Source: Acinetobacter parvus DSM 16617 = CIP 108168 (GTDB lineage Bacteria > Pseudomonadota > Gammaproteobacteria > Pseudomonadales > Moraxellaceae). From it: 64,000 bases of DNA. This document shows positions 27,694-35,469 of this stretch, in pieces. Position 1 is the stretch's first letter. Every line of letters begins with the position of its first letter. Under the pieces are notes generated by a model. That model did not search any database, was not told the origin of the DNA, and saw only the letters and a program-made list of their open reading frames with translations. The position numbers and the translations under genes are program-made. Location of the stretch: contig NZ_KB849210.1 of the NCBI RefSeq assembly GCF_000368025.1, positions 1 to 64,000 of the forward strand. The letters run 5' to 3'.

Positions 27694-27777
27694 GTGGTTA
27701 ATATCACTTATTCGAATCAAGTTAAAATCAAGCCGAGCATTCTAGCGCTTTTTTGTCATTGACTAAATAGGTGAAGC

Positions 27778-28479
27778 CTACTCATCGTCGTCATTTTTAA
27801 GGTTGGAGAGGCTGGCAAACAATTCTGATGGACCGAGTGAGCGCAGCAACTGCTCGTAGGTCTGACGGCTTTCCCCCATTAAATATGGACCTTCCAGGAA
27901 AACCATTTGACGCAGTGCCTGCCAGACCCACTTTTCCTCCAGACGGTTGTTGTCACTGATATGGCCCGACATATACAAAAAGTTGGTCCAGTTGGTCAGC
28001 ACAATCCAAAGGTTGATGATCAATGCCTCAATTTCCGAGTCCGTCATTTTCATCAGGCCAGCATCCACGAATGCACGGTAAATTTTCTGGCCCTGTTGCA
28101 TCACCTGTCCAGCAAAGCGAGGATAAACCTTTCGGAAGTCCTCATTGTTTTCAACAAGATGATAGACATCGCGATGAATAAAACGATAAGCCCACAACTG
28201 GTTGCTCAACACCTGAAAATACCTGATTTTGTCATTGGCATTTAAAGGTCGATCTGTTGGTAATGCCAACATTTCCAAAGTTTCAGCCTGATATTGCTGT
28301 GCTAATTCCTTAATAATTTCCTGCTTGTTTCTAAAATGATAATACAGGTTGCCTGGGCTGATCCCCAGTTCAGCCGCAATGTGGTTGGTTGTGACCGAAC
28401 GCTCGCCACGCTCATTAAACAACTGCAAACTGATTTGCAAAATTCGATCTTTGGTTTTGTTCGGTTTAGCATGCGACAT
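27778..28479 (-). CDS. TetR-family transcriptional regulator
   Basis: This 233-aa TetR regulator has its N-terminal helix-turn-helix at about residues 10-57 (RILQISLQLFNERGERSVTTNHIAAELGIS, in parts, ending GNLYYHFRNKQEI). The C-terminal ligand-binding domain is of the TetR_C type often paired with fatty-acid or aldehyde metabolism. It is divergent from the aldehyde dehydrogenase at 28600, and two inverted repeats in the 120-bp gap look like operators. It probably controls itself and the dehydrogenase. Confidence 0.92.
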   Translation of the reverse strand: MSHAKPNKTKDRILQISLQLFNERGERSVTTNHIAAELGISPGNLYYHFRNKQEIIKELAQQYQAETLEMLALPTDRPLNANDKIRYFQVLSNQLWAYRFIHRDVYHLVENNEDFRKVYPRFAGQVMQQGQKIYRAFVDAGLMKMTDSEIEALIINLWIVLTNWTNFLYMSGHISDNNRLEEKWVWQALRQMVFLEGPYLMGESRQTYEQLLRSLGPSELFASLSNLKNDDDE

Positions 28480-28506
28480 TGATTTTAACCATCTATAACA
28501 TTATCA

Positions 28507-28528
28507 ATAGGTTATAAAACAAACCTAT
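28507..28528. promoter_or_regulatory. Inverted repeat 1, candidate TetR operator
   Basis: ATAGGTT-N8-AACCTAT. Perfect 7-bp arms 28 bp upstream of the TetR gene start, suitable for autoregulation. Confidence 0.5.
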
Positions 28529-28536
28529 AAAGCGAC

Positions 28537-28565
28537 TTGACACTTTAGAGTATTTACTCTAAAAA
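28537..28565 (+). promoter_or_regulatory. Aldehyde dehydrogenase promoter with overlapping palindrome
   Basis: A perfect TTGACA -35 (28537-28542) precedes a weak -10 (TAAAAA, 28560-28565) at 17 bp. The perfect palindrome TTTAGAGTA-TT-TACTCTAAA (28544-28563) fills the spacer, an ideal place for a repressor. Confidence 0.55.
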
Positions 28566-28599
28566 TTAAAAAATAATAAGCTTTTTTTGGTCTACTCCT

Positions 28600-30054
28600 A
28601 TGAACAGTCAAACAAAAACAACCGCGATGACACCTCGTGTCGATGTGCAACGGTTACATGATTTGCTTGAGCAGCAGCAAGCAGCCTACCAACGCCATCC
28701 TGTACCAAGCGCAAAAGAACGTATTGAACGCTTAGCCCGACTTAAAAACATCTTGGTAAAATATCAAGATCAATTTGCGAACGCAATCAGTCAGGATTAT
28801 GGCAACCGTGCCATTATGGAAACCAAGATTGGTGAAGTTCTTACCTGTTTAGAGCATATCAAGTACTATAGCAAGAACCTGACTGAATGGATGCAGCCCT
28901 CTAAGCGCCATATCAGCATGTTACACCAACCTGCAAAAGGCTGGGTACAGTATCAGCCATTGGGCGTGATCGGCATTATTGCACCGTGGAACTACCCACT
29001 GCTACTTTCAGTTGGCCCACTGATCTGTGCATTGGCTGCGGGTAACCATGCCATGATCAAGATTTCAAGTGCATCATCAAAATTCGGTTATGTACTTGAA
29101 AATGCCCTTTCTGAAGCATTCCCACAAGAATTGGTGAGCGTGGTCAATGGTGGTGGCGCGATTTCAGATGCCTTTAGTCATTTAGCATTTGATAAATTAA
29201 TTTTCACAGGTTCAACGTCTGTCGGCAAAACCGTGATGGCTGCCGCTTCACAGAACCTTGTTCCTGTAATTCTGGAACTAGGTGGAAAATCGCCTGCTCT
29301 TGTACATTCGGCAATGAATATTCGTGATGTGGCACAACGTATTGCGGTAGGTAAACTTTGGAATGCAGGTCAAACTTGCGTTGCACCTGATTACATATTC
29401 CTACCTAAAGGCAAAACGGCAGAATTCACCAAACACTATCAGGATTTTGTGAACACCATGTACCCAACACTGCGTGACAACAAGGACTATACCTCTATTG
29501 TCAATGACAAACAATACAATCGTCTTCAAGGCTATTTAGAAGATGCACGTGATCAAGGTGCGACGATCATCGAGTTAAACAGCAAGAAAGAATCTTTAAC
29601 TGAAGTTCGTAAAATTGCACCAACGTTACTCACAGGTGTAACCACAGAAATGGAAATTATGAAAAATGAGATCTTTGGTCCAATTCTTCCTATTCTAGAA
29701 TATGAACATATTGAAGATGCACTTCAATTTATCAATAGTCGACCACGTCCATTGGCGTTCTATTATTTTGATATTGATATGGCTCGTGCTGATTATGTTG
29801 CAGGACGCACCCATTCTGGACATTTTGGTATTAACCAAACCCTCACTCATGTAGCGCAAGATGATCTACCATTTGGTGGTATAGGTGCATCGGGTATGGG
29901 TAAATACCACGGCAAAGAAGGCTTTTTCAGCTTCTCACATGAACGCTCAGTGATGTCTAATCCAGTCAGTCCAAAACTGTACAGCCTCAAATTTATTTTG
30001 CCGCCGTACAATAAAGCAGCACACAAACTGCTTTTGAAAACCCTATTTCGTTAA
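28600..30054 (+). CDS. Aldehyde dehydrogenase (coniferyl aldehyde dehydrogenase type)
   Basis: This NAD(P)-dependent enzyme oxidises aldehydes to acids. The 484-aa protein has the ALDH motifs in order: APWNYPLLLSVGPL, FTGSTSVGKTVM, the general-base Glu in LELGGKSP (about residue 226), the catalytic Cys in GQTCVAPDY (about 260) and EIFGPILPILEY. The overall form is the short class-3-like ALDH annotated as coniferyl aldehyde dehydrogenase; true substrates may be long-chain aldehydes. A hydrophobic-basic C-terminus (HKLLLKTLFR) may touch membranes. The divergent TetR regulator and palindrome suggest induction by the substrate. Confidence 0.9.
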   Translation: MNSQTKTTAMTPRVDVQRLHDLLEQQQAAYQRHPVPSAKERIERLARLKNILVKYQDQFANAISQDYGNRAIMETKIGEVLTCLEHIKYYSKNLTEWMQPSKRHISMLHQPAKGWVQYQPLGVIGIIAPWNYPLLLSVGPLICALAAGNHAMIKISSASSKFGYVLENALSEAFPQELVSVVNGGGAISDAFSHLAFDKLIFTGSTSVGKTVMAAASQNLVPVILELGGKSPALVHSAMNIRDVAQRIAVGKLWNAGQTCVAPDYIFLPKGKTAEFTKHYQDFVNTMYPTLRDNKDYTSIVNDKQYNRLQGYLEDARDQGATIIELNSKKESLTEVRKIAPTLLTGVTTEMEIMKNEIFGPILPILEYEHIEDALQFINSRPRPLAFYYFDIDMARADYVAGRTHSGHFGINQTLTHVAQDDLPFGGIGASGMGKYHGKEGFFSFSHERSVMSNPVSPKLYSLKFILPPYNKAAHKLLLKTLFR

Positions 30055-30063
30055 GCTGATCAA

Positions 30064-30098
30064 GGCATGATCTATTACACTAGATCATGCCCTGTTTT
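30064..30098 (+). terminator. Aldehyde dehydrogenase terminator
   Basis: GGCATGATCTA-TTACAC-TAGATCATGCC, a perfect 11-bp stem followed by a T-run. Confidence 0.85.
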
Positions 30099-30110
30099 TA
30101 CCAAATTCGC

Positions 30111-30139
30111 TTGTCTTTTAATCGTATTTTTGGTATAAA
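30111..30139 (+). promoter_or_regulatory. rpmB-rpmG promoter
   Basis: TTGTCT (30111-30116), a 17-bp spacer, and TATAAA (30134-30139), 84 bp upstream of the rpmB start. Confidence 0.65.
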
Positions 30140-30222
30140 ACGCCCCTTGAATGATTTCATCCGTTTACTTGAATGGCTAGTTGCACGAAACCGTGCTGTA
30201 TGAACTAGCAATGGAGTTCACC

Positions 30223-30459
30223 ATGTCTAAGGTTTGCCAAGTTACCGGCAAGCGTCCTATCGTTGGTAACAACGTATCGCACGCAAACAACAAAACCAAA
30301 CGCCGGTTCGAGCCGAACCTGCACCACCACCGCTTTTGGTTAGAAAGCGAAAAACGTTTTGTACGTCTTCGCTTAACCACTAAAGGTATGCGTATTATTG
30401 ATAAATTGGGTATCGAGAAAGTTGTTGCTGATCTCCGTGCTCAAGGTCAAAAGATCTAA
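30223..30459 (+). CDS. rpmB: 50S ribosomal protein L28
   Basis: This 78-aa basic ribosomal protein begins SKVCQVTGKRPIVGNNVSHA and contains the RRFEPNLHHHRFW motif, as in all bacterial L28. The ATG at 30223 has GGAG about 7 bases upstream; the frame stays open to a TTG at 30181 that has no RBS. It is followed 12 bp later by rpmG, the standard L28-L33 pair. Confidence 0.98.
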   Translation: MSKVCQVTGKRPIVGNNVSHANNKTKRRFEPNLHHHRFWLESEKRFVRLRLTTKGMRIIDKLGIEKVVADLRAQGQKI

Positions 30460-30471
30460 GGAGTCTGAGCA

Positions 30472-30627
30472 ATGCGTGATAAGATTCGTCTCGTTTCTAC
30501 AGCTGGTACTGGTTATTTCTATACCACAACTAAAAATAAACGTACTATGCCGGAAAAGATGGAAATCAAAAAATTTGATCCAAAAATCCGTCAACACGTA
30601 ATCTTCAAAGAAGCTAAAATTAAATAA
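30472..30627 (+). CDS. rpmG: 50S ribosomal protein L33
   Basis: This 51-aa protein (MRDKIRLVSTAGTGYFYTTT, then KNKRTMPEKMEIKKFDPKIR, ending KEAKIK) is a typical zinc-independent L33 without the Cys pairs, close to E. coli L33. AAGGAGTCTGAGC gives a strong RBS before ATG 30472. It is co-transcribed with rpmB and followed by a terminator. Confidence 0.98.
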   Translation: MRDKIRLVSTAGTGYFYTTTKNKRTMPEKMEIKKFDPKIRQHVIFKEAKIK

Positions 30628-30640
30628 TTTTAGTTTTCTT

Positions 30641-30670
30641 AAAAAACGGCTTCTTTTGAAGCCGTTTTTT
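30641..30670 (+). terminator. rpmB-rpmG terminator
   Basis: AAAAAACGGCTTC-TTTT-GAAGCCGTTTTTT, a 13-bp stem with a T-run. Confidence 0.92.
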
Positions 30671-30843
30671 ATTGCCTAAAAAATGCTATTAATAGTAAGA
30701 AATGAGTTACATGATTTTTTTTGATCATTAAAAAAATTATCATCAACAAATTCGATTTTACTTGTTACAATTTATTCGCTGTTTTCTTGGCATGTTTTAT
30801 GCTCATTTATTTCTACCTTAACCGCAACGATTAAGGAGCTTCG

Positions 30844-32559
30844 ATGCCACATGATGTTGATTTAATTATATTACTTGCTGTTGGCTTTGGTATGGCTCTT
30901 ATTTTTGGCTATATCGCAGCACGTTTACGCCTACCTCCTCTGATCGGTTATTTAATTGCGGGCATTATCATTAGCCCAAATACACCAGGTATCGTCGGTG
31001 ACATTCATCTCGCCAACCAGCTTGCAGAGCTAGGTGTTATGTTTTTGATGTTTGGTGTGGGAATGCATTTTTCCCTCAATGATTTACTTCAGGTGCGCCG
31101 TATTGCCCTACCTGGTGCGATTCTACAAATTGCGGTTGCCACCCTGCTTGGTATCGGTGTTTCCATGTACTGGGGTTGGAGCTTCGGTTCAGCGCTCATC
31201 TTTGGTTTAAGTTTATCGTGTGCCAGTACCGTGGTCTTGCTCAAGGCACTGGGTGATCGTGGGCTACTCGACTCGGTCAATGGGAAAATCGCAGTGGGCT
31301 GGCTGTTGGTTGAAGACCTTGTCATGGTTCTCGCGCTGGTTCTTTTACCTGCAACCGCCGTGTTACTGGGCGGACACGCCTTGCCTGGTACAGACACCTC
31401 ACAAAGTATCTGGCTGACGATTGGCATTACCCTACTCAAAGTCACAGGCTTTATTGCATTTATGCTGATTATTGGTAAACGTCTTGTCCCAATGATCATG
31501 CAGTTTGTCGCTCGTTTAGGTTCCCGTGAACTCTTTACGCTCACCGTGGTTGCTGCCGCAGTTTCAATTGCCTACGGTTCCTATGCTGTTTTTGGCGTTT
31601 CCATGGCACTTGGCGCTTTCTTCGCGGGTATGGTGGTGAAAGAGTCCGACTTTAGCCATCGTGCAGAAGAGGAAACTCTACCATTACGTGAAATCTTCTC
31701 AATTTTATTCTTTGTCTCAGTTGGGATGTTGTTCGATCCAAGTATCCTGATTGAAGAGCCTTTACGCATTTTGGCTGTGATTGCCATTATTATGGTGGGT
31801 AAAACTTTGGCTGCGATAGCACTGGTTTTATTCTTCCGCTATCCCATCAATACCGCTTTAACAGTCGGTGCCAGTTTGGCGCAAATCGGTGAGTTTTCAT
31901 TTATTCTTGCGACACTCGGCTTATCACTAGGTTTACTGACTCCCGATGCACAGAACCTGATTCTGGCGGGTGCACTGTTCTCCATTACCCTCAACTCATT
32001 TGTGTTCTCAGCCATTGAGCCTGTTCAACGCTGGATTCGGGAGCGTTCGCATTTAGCACGGTTATTAGAGCGTAGTGCTGACCCACTGGCCATACTGCCA
32101 GATGAGGTGGATCAGGCTTATTTACGTGATCAGGTGGTGATTATTGGCTATGGAGGCGTAGGTCGCCGTATCAGTGAAAACCTGATACAGCAAAACATCA
32201 AGGTGGTGATTGCTGAAGAGAACCGTGAGATTGTGGAAAAACTGCGTTCTCAAGGCATTGCCGCGGTCAGCGGTGAGGCAACTGAACCCAATGTGCTGAT
32301 TCAGGCCCATATCCAGCATGCACGCCTACTGGTTATTTCCCCAATGGATATTCTGGATATTCACCGTATTGTTGATATTTCCAAACAGCTTAACCCTGAG
32401 ATTCAGGTGCTGATCTGTGCTGAAAGCAAGGAAGAGGCTGCCGTGATTCGGCAGGAAAACCTGGGTGAAGTATTCTATGCCAAGGAAGAAATGGCAAAGA
32501 ATATGAGTCATCATATCTTGAACCAGATTGAACTCGCACACCAATACCCTGCACATTAA
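30844..32559 (+). CDS. Monovalent cation:proton antiporter, KefB/YbaL type (CPA2)
   Basis: This 571-aa inner-membrane protein has about 12 membrane helices (residues 5-390) of the CPA2 Na+/H+ exchanger family. The sequence is close in pattern to E. coli YbaL: PPLIGYLIAGIIISP, LAELGVMFLMFGVGMHFS, GWLLVEDLVMVLALVLLP, VSMALGAFFAGMV. A C-terminal RCK/TrkA-N domain begins near residue 431 with the nucleotide-binding VVIIGYGGVGRR. It probably exchanges K+ for H+ under control of a bound nucleotide; the ion is not fixed by sequence. AAGGAG precedes the ATG. Confidence 0.9.
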   Translation: MPHDVDLIILLAVGFGMALIFGYIAARLRLPPLIGYLIAGIIISPNTPGIVGDIHLANQLAELGVMFLMFGVGMHFSLNDLLQVRRIALPGAILQIAVATLLGIGVSMYWGWSFGSALIFGLSLSCASTVVLLKALGDRGLLDSVNGKIAVGWLLVEDLVMVLALVLLPATAVLLGGHALPGTDTSQSIWLTIGITLLKVTGFIAFMLIIGKRLVPMIMQFVARLGSRELFTLTVVAAAVSIAYGSYAVFGVSMALGAFFAGMVVKESDFSHRAEEETLPLREIFSILFFVSVGMLFDPSILIEEPLRILAVIAIIMVGKTLAAIALVLFFRYPINTALTVGASLAQIGEFSFILATLGLSLGLLTPDAQNLILAGALFSITLNSFVFSAIEPVQRWIRERSHLARLLERSADPLAILPDEVDQAYLRDQVVIIGYGGVGRRISENLIQQNIKVVIAEENREIVEKLRSQGIAAVSGEATEPNVLIQAHIQHARLLVISPMDILDIHRIVDISKQLNPEIQVLICAESKEEAAVIRQENLGEVFYAKEEMAKNMSHHILNQIELAHQYPAH

Positions 32560-32575
32560 GCATTTTCAGGACAAT

Positions 32576-32604
32576 AAAAAAGCGTACCCAAAGTACGCTT
32601 TTTT
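32576..32604 (+). terminator. Antiporter gene terminator (bidirectional form)
   Basis: AAAAAAGCGTAC-CCAAA-type loop-GTACGCTTTTTT; A- and T-runs on both sides suit the convergent gene at 32616 too. Confidence 0.9.
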
Positions 32605-32615
32605 AACATTCAGCA

Positions 32616-32894
32616 TTAGCTGAAATGGGTAGGTTGTTCATCCACAATCTCGGCCTGCAACTCATTCATCTGCTTTTCCAGCAAACCAAACAGGGCTGCC
32701 TGAATCATATGCTGTGCAACCATTGGTGTCTGTTCACCTAAAATTGCCTTAACTTCATCACTAAACTGTATCTTCACCAAGGGTTCCTGTTCAGAACCAG
32801 CATTACGCAAAGCAAGTTCGCCACCTTCAAGTTGAACCAATTCCAGTATCGCTTCCTGATTACCGAATAACTCTTTTAACTGTTGCATTGACAT
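32616..32894 (-). CDS. Small hypothetical protein
   Basis: This 92-aa acidic protein of unknown family starts MSMQQLKELFGNQEAILELV and ends with a mainly helical C-terminus (MVAQHMIQAALFGLLEKQMNEL, in parts). There is no signal or membrane segment. ATG 32894 has GGAG seven bases upstream (GGAGAAAATATATG); the longer frame to 32951 lacks an RBS. It lies downstream of the DUF6586-like gene on the same strand, 112 bp away. Confidence 0.72.
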   Translation of the reverse strand: MSMQQLKELFGNQEAILELVQLEGGELALRNAGSEQEPLVKIQFSDEVKAILGEQTPMVAQHMIQAALFGLLEKQMNELQAEIVDEQPTHFS

Positions 32895-33006
32895 ATATTT
32901 TCTCCATGCTTCAACATGGTAGCAAAGTACCCTTGCACTTTGCGCTCTCACGTCTTATCTATATGAGTCCTGTTTGCGCAGATTTCAAGTCTAAGATCAA
33001 TTCAGG

Positions 33007-33510
33007 CTAAAACTCAACCATCTCGTTACGAAAACCATCAATTAAATGGCTTAACTCACGATGCCATTCTCGTAATATTTTCGCATCGGGTAACCATGCT
33101 TGAGGACTTTGAGTCACTTTAATAATCAAATTCGATGAAGTCTCATTTTCAGGTTCTGGTGCTGTTGGCTCAGGTGCGTATTGACACATGCGGTAAGCAC
33201 GTTTTAATTCGGCAATAAAGCCATCTTTCGCCAGTTGCTGCAACACAAGCACTTCTGGCGACACCTGCCCCTTGTCCGCCATGTGTTCCTCAATGGATTT
33301 AAAGGTCGGCTGTAAATCATTTAAGCGGTAGTAGCGCACCAGTTCCTGCAAAAAAGCTAGAATCGCCCCGTGCAAATGGAAAACCGCAGCTTCACGATAG
33401 GCCTGTGCCTGTTGGATATGTTCAGTTTGCTCAGCTTGTTGACATGCGAGTCGGGCAAAATACAGTTTTTGATTGGTGCGATCAGCATGGTAACGGGCAA
33501 CACGGGACAT
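33007..33510 (-). CDS. DUF6586-like protein
   Basis: This 167-aa helical protein matches the pattern of the DUF6586 family: RTNQKLYFARLACQQAE at the start, then a YREAAVFHLHGAILAFLQEL segment and a C-terminal LREWHRELSHLIDGFRNEM. In Pseudomonas the homologue sits in the lexA-sulA-topA region, and here topA is also nearby (39170). Function unknown; a link to cell division or DNA stress is only suggested by that neighbourhood. TnpB copy B is inserted just upstream, beyond the promoter region. Confidence 0.75.
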   Translation of the reverse strand: MSRVARYHADRTNQKLYFARLACQQAEQTEHIQQAQAYREAAVFHLHGAILAFLQELVRYYRLNDLQPTFKSIEEHMADKGQVSPEVLVLQQLAKDGFIAELKRAYRMCQYAPEPTAPEPENETSSNLIIKVTQSPQAWLPDAKILREWHRELSHLIDGFRNEMVEF

Positions 33511-33593
33511 AACGATAACCTATAAATCAGGTAGGAGTGAATCAGATTGTAAAATGAATTATCTCAAAAACAAAAGCGATCTTTCAGATCATT

Positions 33594-33760
33594 CATGCAA
33601 TTCAAGAGTTTGACATCCTCCCCGACCTAAAGGACGGGGATTCCTACTGCTAGACGCTCATGTCCGAGCGCAAGAATATTCAGTGCTGAGTTTATATCTC
33701 GATTATGGAGCGTACCGCACTCCATGCACTGCCATTCTCTTATTCCAAGACCTGTCCTAC
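33594..33760 (-). ncRNA. Predicted omega (re)RNA of TnpB copy B with guide
   Basis: By the same logic as copy A, the guide is the flank beyond the right end: on the minus strand, ACTCTTGAATTGCATG (33609-33594). The scaffold overlaps the 3' end of tnpB; its 5' limit is a guess. This guide differs fully from that of copy A. Confidence 0.4.
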
Positions 33761-34816
33761 CTTTCGGACTACTACAGCGTGAGCCACAGCACGAACACGT
33801 TTGGGTGGTATAGGCCTCATTGACTTCTTCATACCATGCCCCTGCGTTCTCGCATTTATACTTAAGCATGGTTCTTAGTGTTGTCCAACTTGCATCTAGC
33901 ACTGATTTAGCTAATTTAGTTTGTGCGAGTGCTTTGGCATTCACATTGCCAACGAAGATTGCTGCATGTTCATTCACCAGTTTATGGCTGAATTGATGCA
34001 GCATGTTTTGACGTATATTTTTAATCTTGGCGTGGATTGCTTTGACGCGCTTTTTATTTCTAGCTCGTTGGGCTATGCCAAGTTTTTGTTCATATTGGCG
34101 ATAGATTTTAGGGGCTTTGAGTTTCACACCATCTGAGCATGTTGCAAGGTCTTTTAGCCCTAGATCAATGCCAATGGCTGTGCTTGATGTTGTTTTCTCT
34201 ATCTTTGGTGCTTCTACAACTAAACAGACATACCAACGCCCACGACTATCCTCAACAAATGAGCCTGTTTTAACATTGTATTTGCTTAGTCCGTAGCTGT
34301 CCCATAGTTTGAATTGGTGCTTGCCATATTGAACATAGCCATCAGCATATTTGATTGCTACTTTCTTGAACGGTATCCAGCCCAATGAACGCCTAGCTGA
34401 TTTTTTATTGCTGACTCGCCATTTCAGTTTTGCTTTTTTGAATTGCTTGCGTCTTGTCACTAATTCTTCTGTGACCGCCTGAATCGTTTGGCTATGCAAA
34501 TTACATTCTTTCGATGTGCCTTTTGTGTATTTGGCAATGTCGTATGCTGAAAAGAATTGTTGTTTGCGTTGTAGATGCTTGAAACACAAATCATTGACAT
34601 AATTCCAAACAAAGTTTACCTCCAACGCTAGTTGGTCTAGCATCTTGCAATGTTTGTCTTTTATTCGTAATTTGAGTGTCTTCATACAATTATTTTAACC
34701 GTATTTTTCTTAATAGTGATTATAGCAAAAGTATTTAAAACGACATTTCATGTCGTATGGCTTACGCCAGTCGCTTATATCCTCGGGCTAAACCCCGAGG
34801 TTTTACGCTCCAATGG
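33610..34816 (-). mobile_element. IS200/IS605-family (IS1341-type) tnpB-only element, copy B
   Basis: The 1207-bp element has the same boundaries as copy A: CCATTGG after TTTAT (minus strand; TAM candidate 34821-34817) and GATGTCAA at 33610. End hairpins match copy A. It is inserted near the 3' end of an ASCH-like gene: the reading frame up to the TAM (…AAG CTT TAT) continues past the right end as ACT CTT GAA TTG CAT GAA TGA. No tnpA is present. Confidence 0.87.
33627..34685 (-). CDS. tnpB: TnpB-family RNA-guided nuclease, copy B
   Basis: This is a 352-aa paralogue of the protein at 16182 with the same domains: RuvC-I Asp174, Gly246 in place of the RuvC-II Glu, zinc-ribbon cysteines 297/300/320/323 and RuvC-III Asp330. 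Fifteen substitutions relative to copy A fall at residues 15-187, eight of them packed in 158-170; residues 188-352 are identical. At DNA level that identical part still has synonymous changes (for example around 33930-34120). The ORF is intact, so the protein can probably be made. Confidence 0.92.
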   Translation of the reverse strand: MKTLKLRIKDKHCKMLDQLALEVNFVWNYVNDLCFKHLQRKQQFFSAYDIAKYTKGTSKECNLHSQTIQAVTEELVTRRKQFKKAKLKWRVSNKKSARRSLGWIPFKKVAIKYADGYVQYGKHQFKLWDSYGLSKYNVKTGSFVEDSRGRWYVCLVVEAPKIEKTTSSTAIGIDLGLKDLATCSDGVKLKAPKIYRQYEQKLGIAQRARNKKRVKAIHAKIKNIRQNMLHQFSHKLVNEHAAIFVGNVNAKALAQTKLAKSVLDASWTTLRTMLKYKCENAGAWYEEVNEAYTTQTCSCCGSRCSSPKGRTGLGIREWQCMECGTLHNRDINSALNILALGHERLAVGIPVL

Positions 34817-35162
34817 ATAAAGCTTTATTTTAGCCCTTACTTCAAGTGGCTGTAATAATGGACGAACATTATTGATCGCCCAGGCATAATATCCATCTGC
34901 CCAATAAGATGCACATGCAGCATTCATTTCGTCTGGCTGCCACGGATGCGCTGATTGAATGTCAATCAGCACCACTGCCAATCCCGCTTCCTCATCACCA
35001 TCATTCAAAAGGAAGTTTTGATTCTCAACAATGACCAGGTTTTTTAATGAAAAGCTTTTCAAGTTGCCATGAGCGAACCTCCAGGGTCTTTAGCCCTTGT
35101 GCAATCCGCCCAACATTCGGTGTGACAATAGATAACGTGGTATATTGCTTTAATATCTGGAT
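34817..35162 (-). pseudogene. Broken ASCH-domain-like gene (frameshift plus TnpB insertion)
   Basis: Two frames together give one protein. Frame 1, directly after the RRM gene's stop, reads LSIVTPNVGRIAQGLKTLEV then RSWQLEKLFIK; frame 2 continues NLVIVENQNFLLNDGDEEAG and on through HPWQPDEMNAACASYWADGY to VRAKIKLY. One extra A in the A-run near 35045-35050 explains the switch. The C-terminus (TLELHE, 33609-33589) lies beyond the TnpB element. No ATG/GTG/TTG is seen before the first frame. TPN-GRIA-G-KTLEVRSW and HPW resemble ASCH-domain RNA-binding-type proteins of about 120 aa. A shorter product could still start at TTG 35062. Confidence 0.65.
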
Positions 35163-35408
35163 TTAGGCTTTGTCTTCCGCTATTTTCACACGGATACCAG
35201 CGCCTTTCACTTTCAAGGTATTTAGGCCTTTAACAGCCTTAACCGCCTCACGTGGATTTGGCATTTCAACAAAACCGAAACCTTTCGATTTACCCGTTGC
35301 TTCGTCTTTGACCACGACACAAGACTCAACTTTTCCATATGCTTTAAATAAGTCGAGAATTTCCGCATCAGTCACATTACGGTCTAAATTACGAACTAAA
35401 ATTTTCAT
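35163..35408 (-). CDS. RRM-domain RNA-binding protein
   Basis: This 81-aa protein is a single RNA-recognition motif with RNP2 ILVRNL (residues 3-8) and RNP1 KGFGFVEM (about 42-49). Small bacterial RRM proteins of this kind bind single-stranded RNA; some are cold-responsive. ATG 35408 has TTAGG about 8 bases upstream; the extension to 35432 lacks an RBS. It lies immediately upstream of the broken ASCH-like gene, in the same frame as its remnant. Confidence 0.92.
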   Translation of the reverse strand: MKILVRNLDRNVTDAEILDLFKAYGKVESCVVVKDEATGKSKGFGFVEMPNPREAVKAVKGLNTLKVKGAGIRVKIAEDKA

Positions 35409-35469
35409 GCTAAAACCTAAAAGATGATTCACGCTTAAATAGGCGAATCAAAAAATCAATCTGGGTAGT

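Noticed and set aside
31089..31544. 151-codon ORF opposite the antiporter gene
   Set aside because: Antisense shadow of the conserved membrane domain; Ser/Thr/Arg-rich composition typical of such shadows.
34775..35062. Intact 95-aa gene from TTG 35062
   Set aside because: Its last 16 codons come from the TnpB left end and its first lie at a frameshift, so it is better described as a pseudogene fragment, although a short product cannot be excluded.
34817..35408. Stop-codon readthrough joining the RRM protein with the ASCH-like remnant
   Set aside because: The frame is the same, but the RRM protein is complete at its usual length and the ASCH part is frameshifted and truncated, so decay explains it better.
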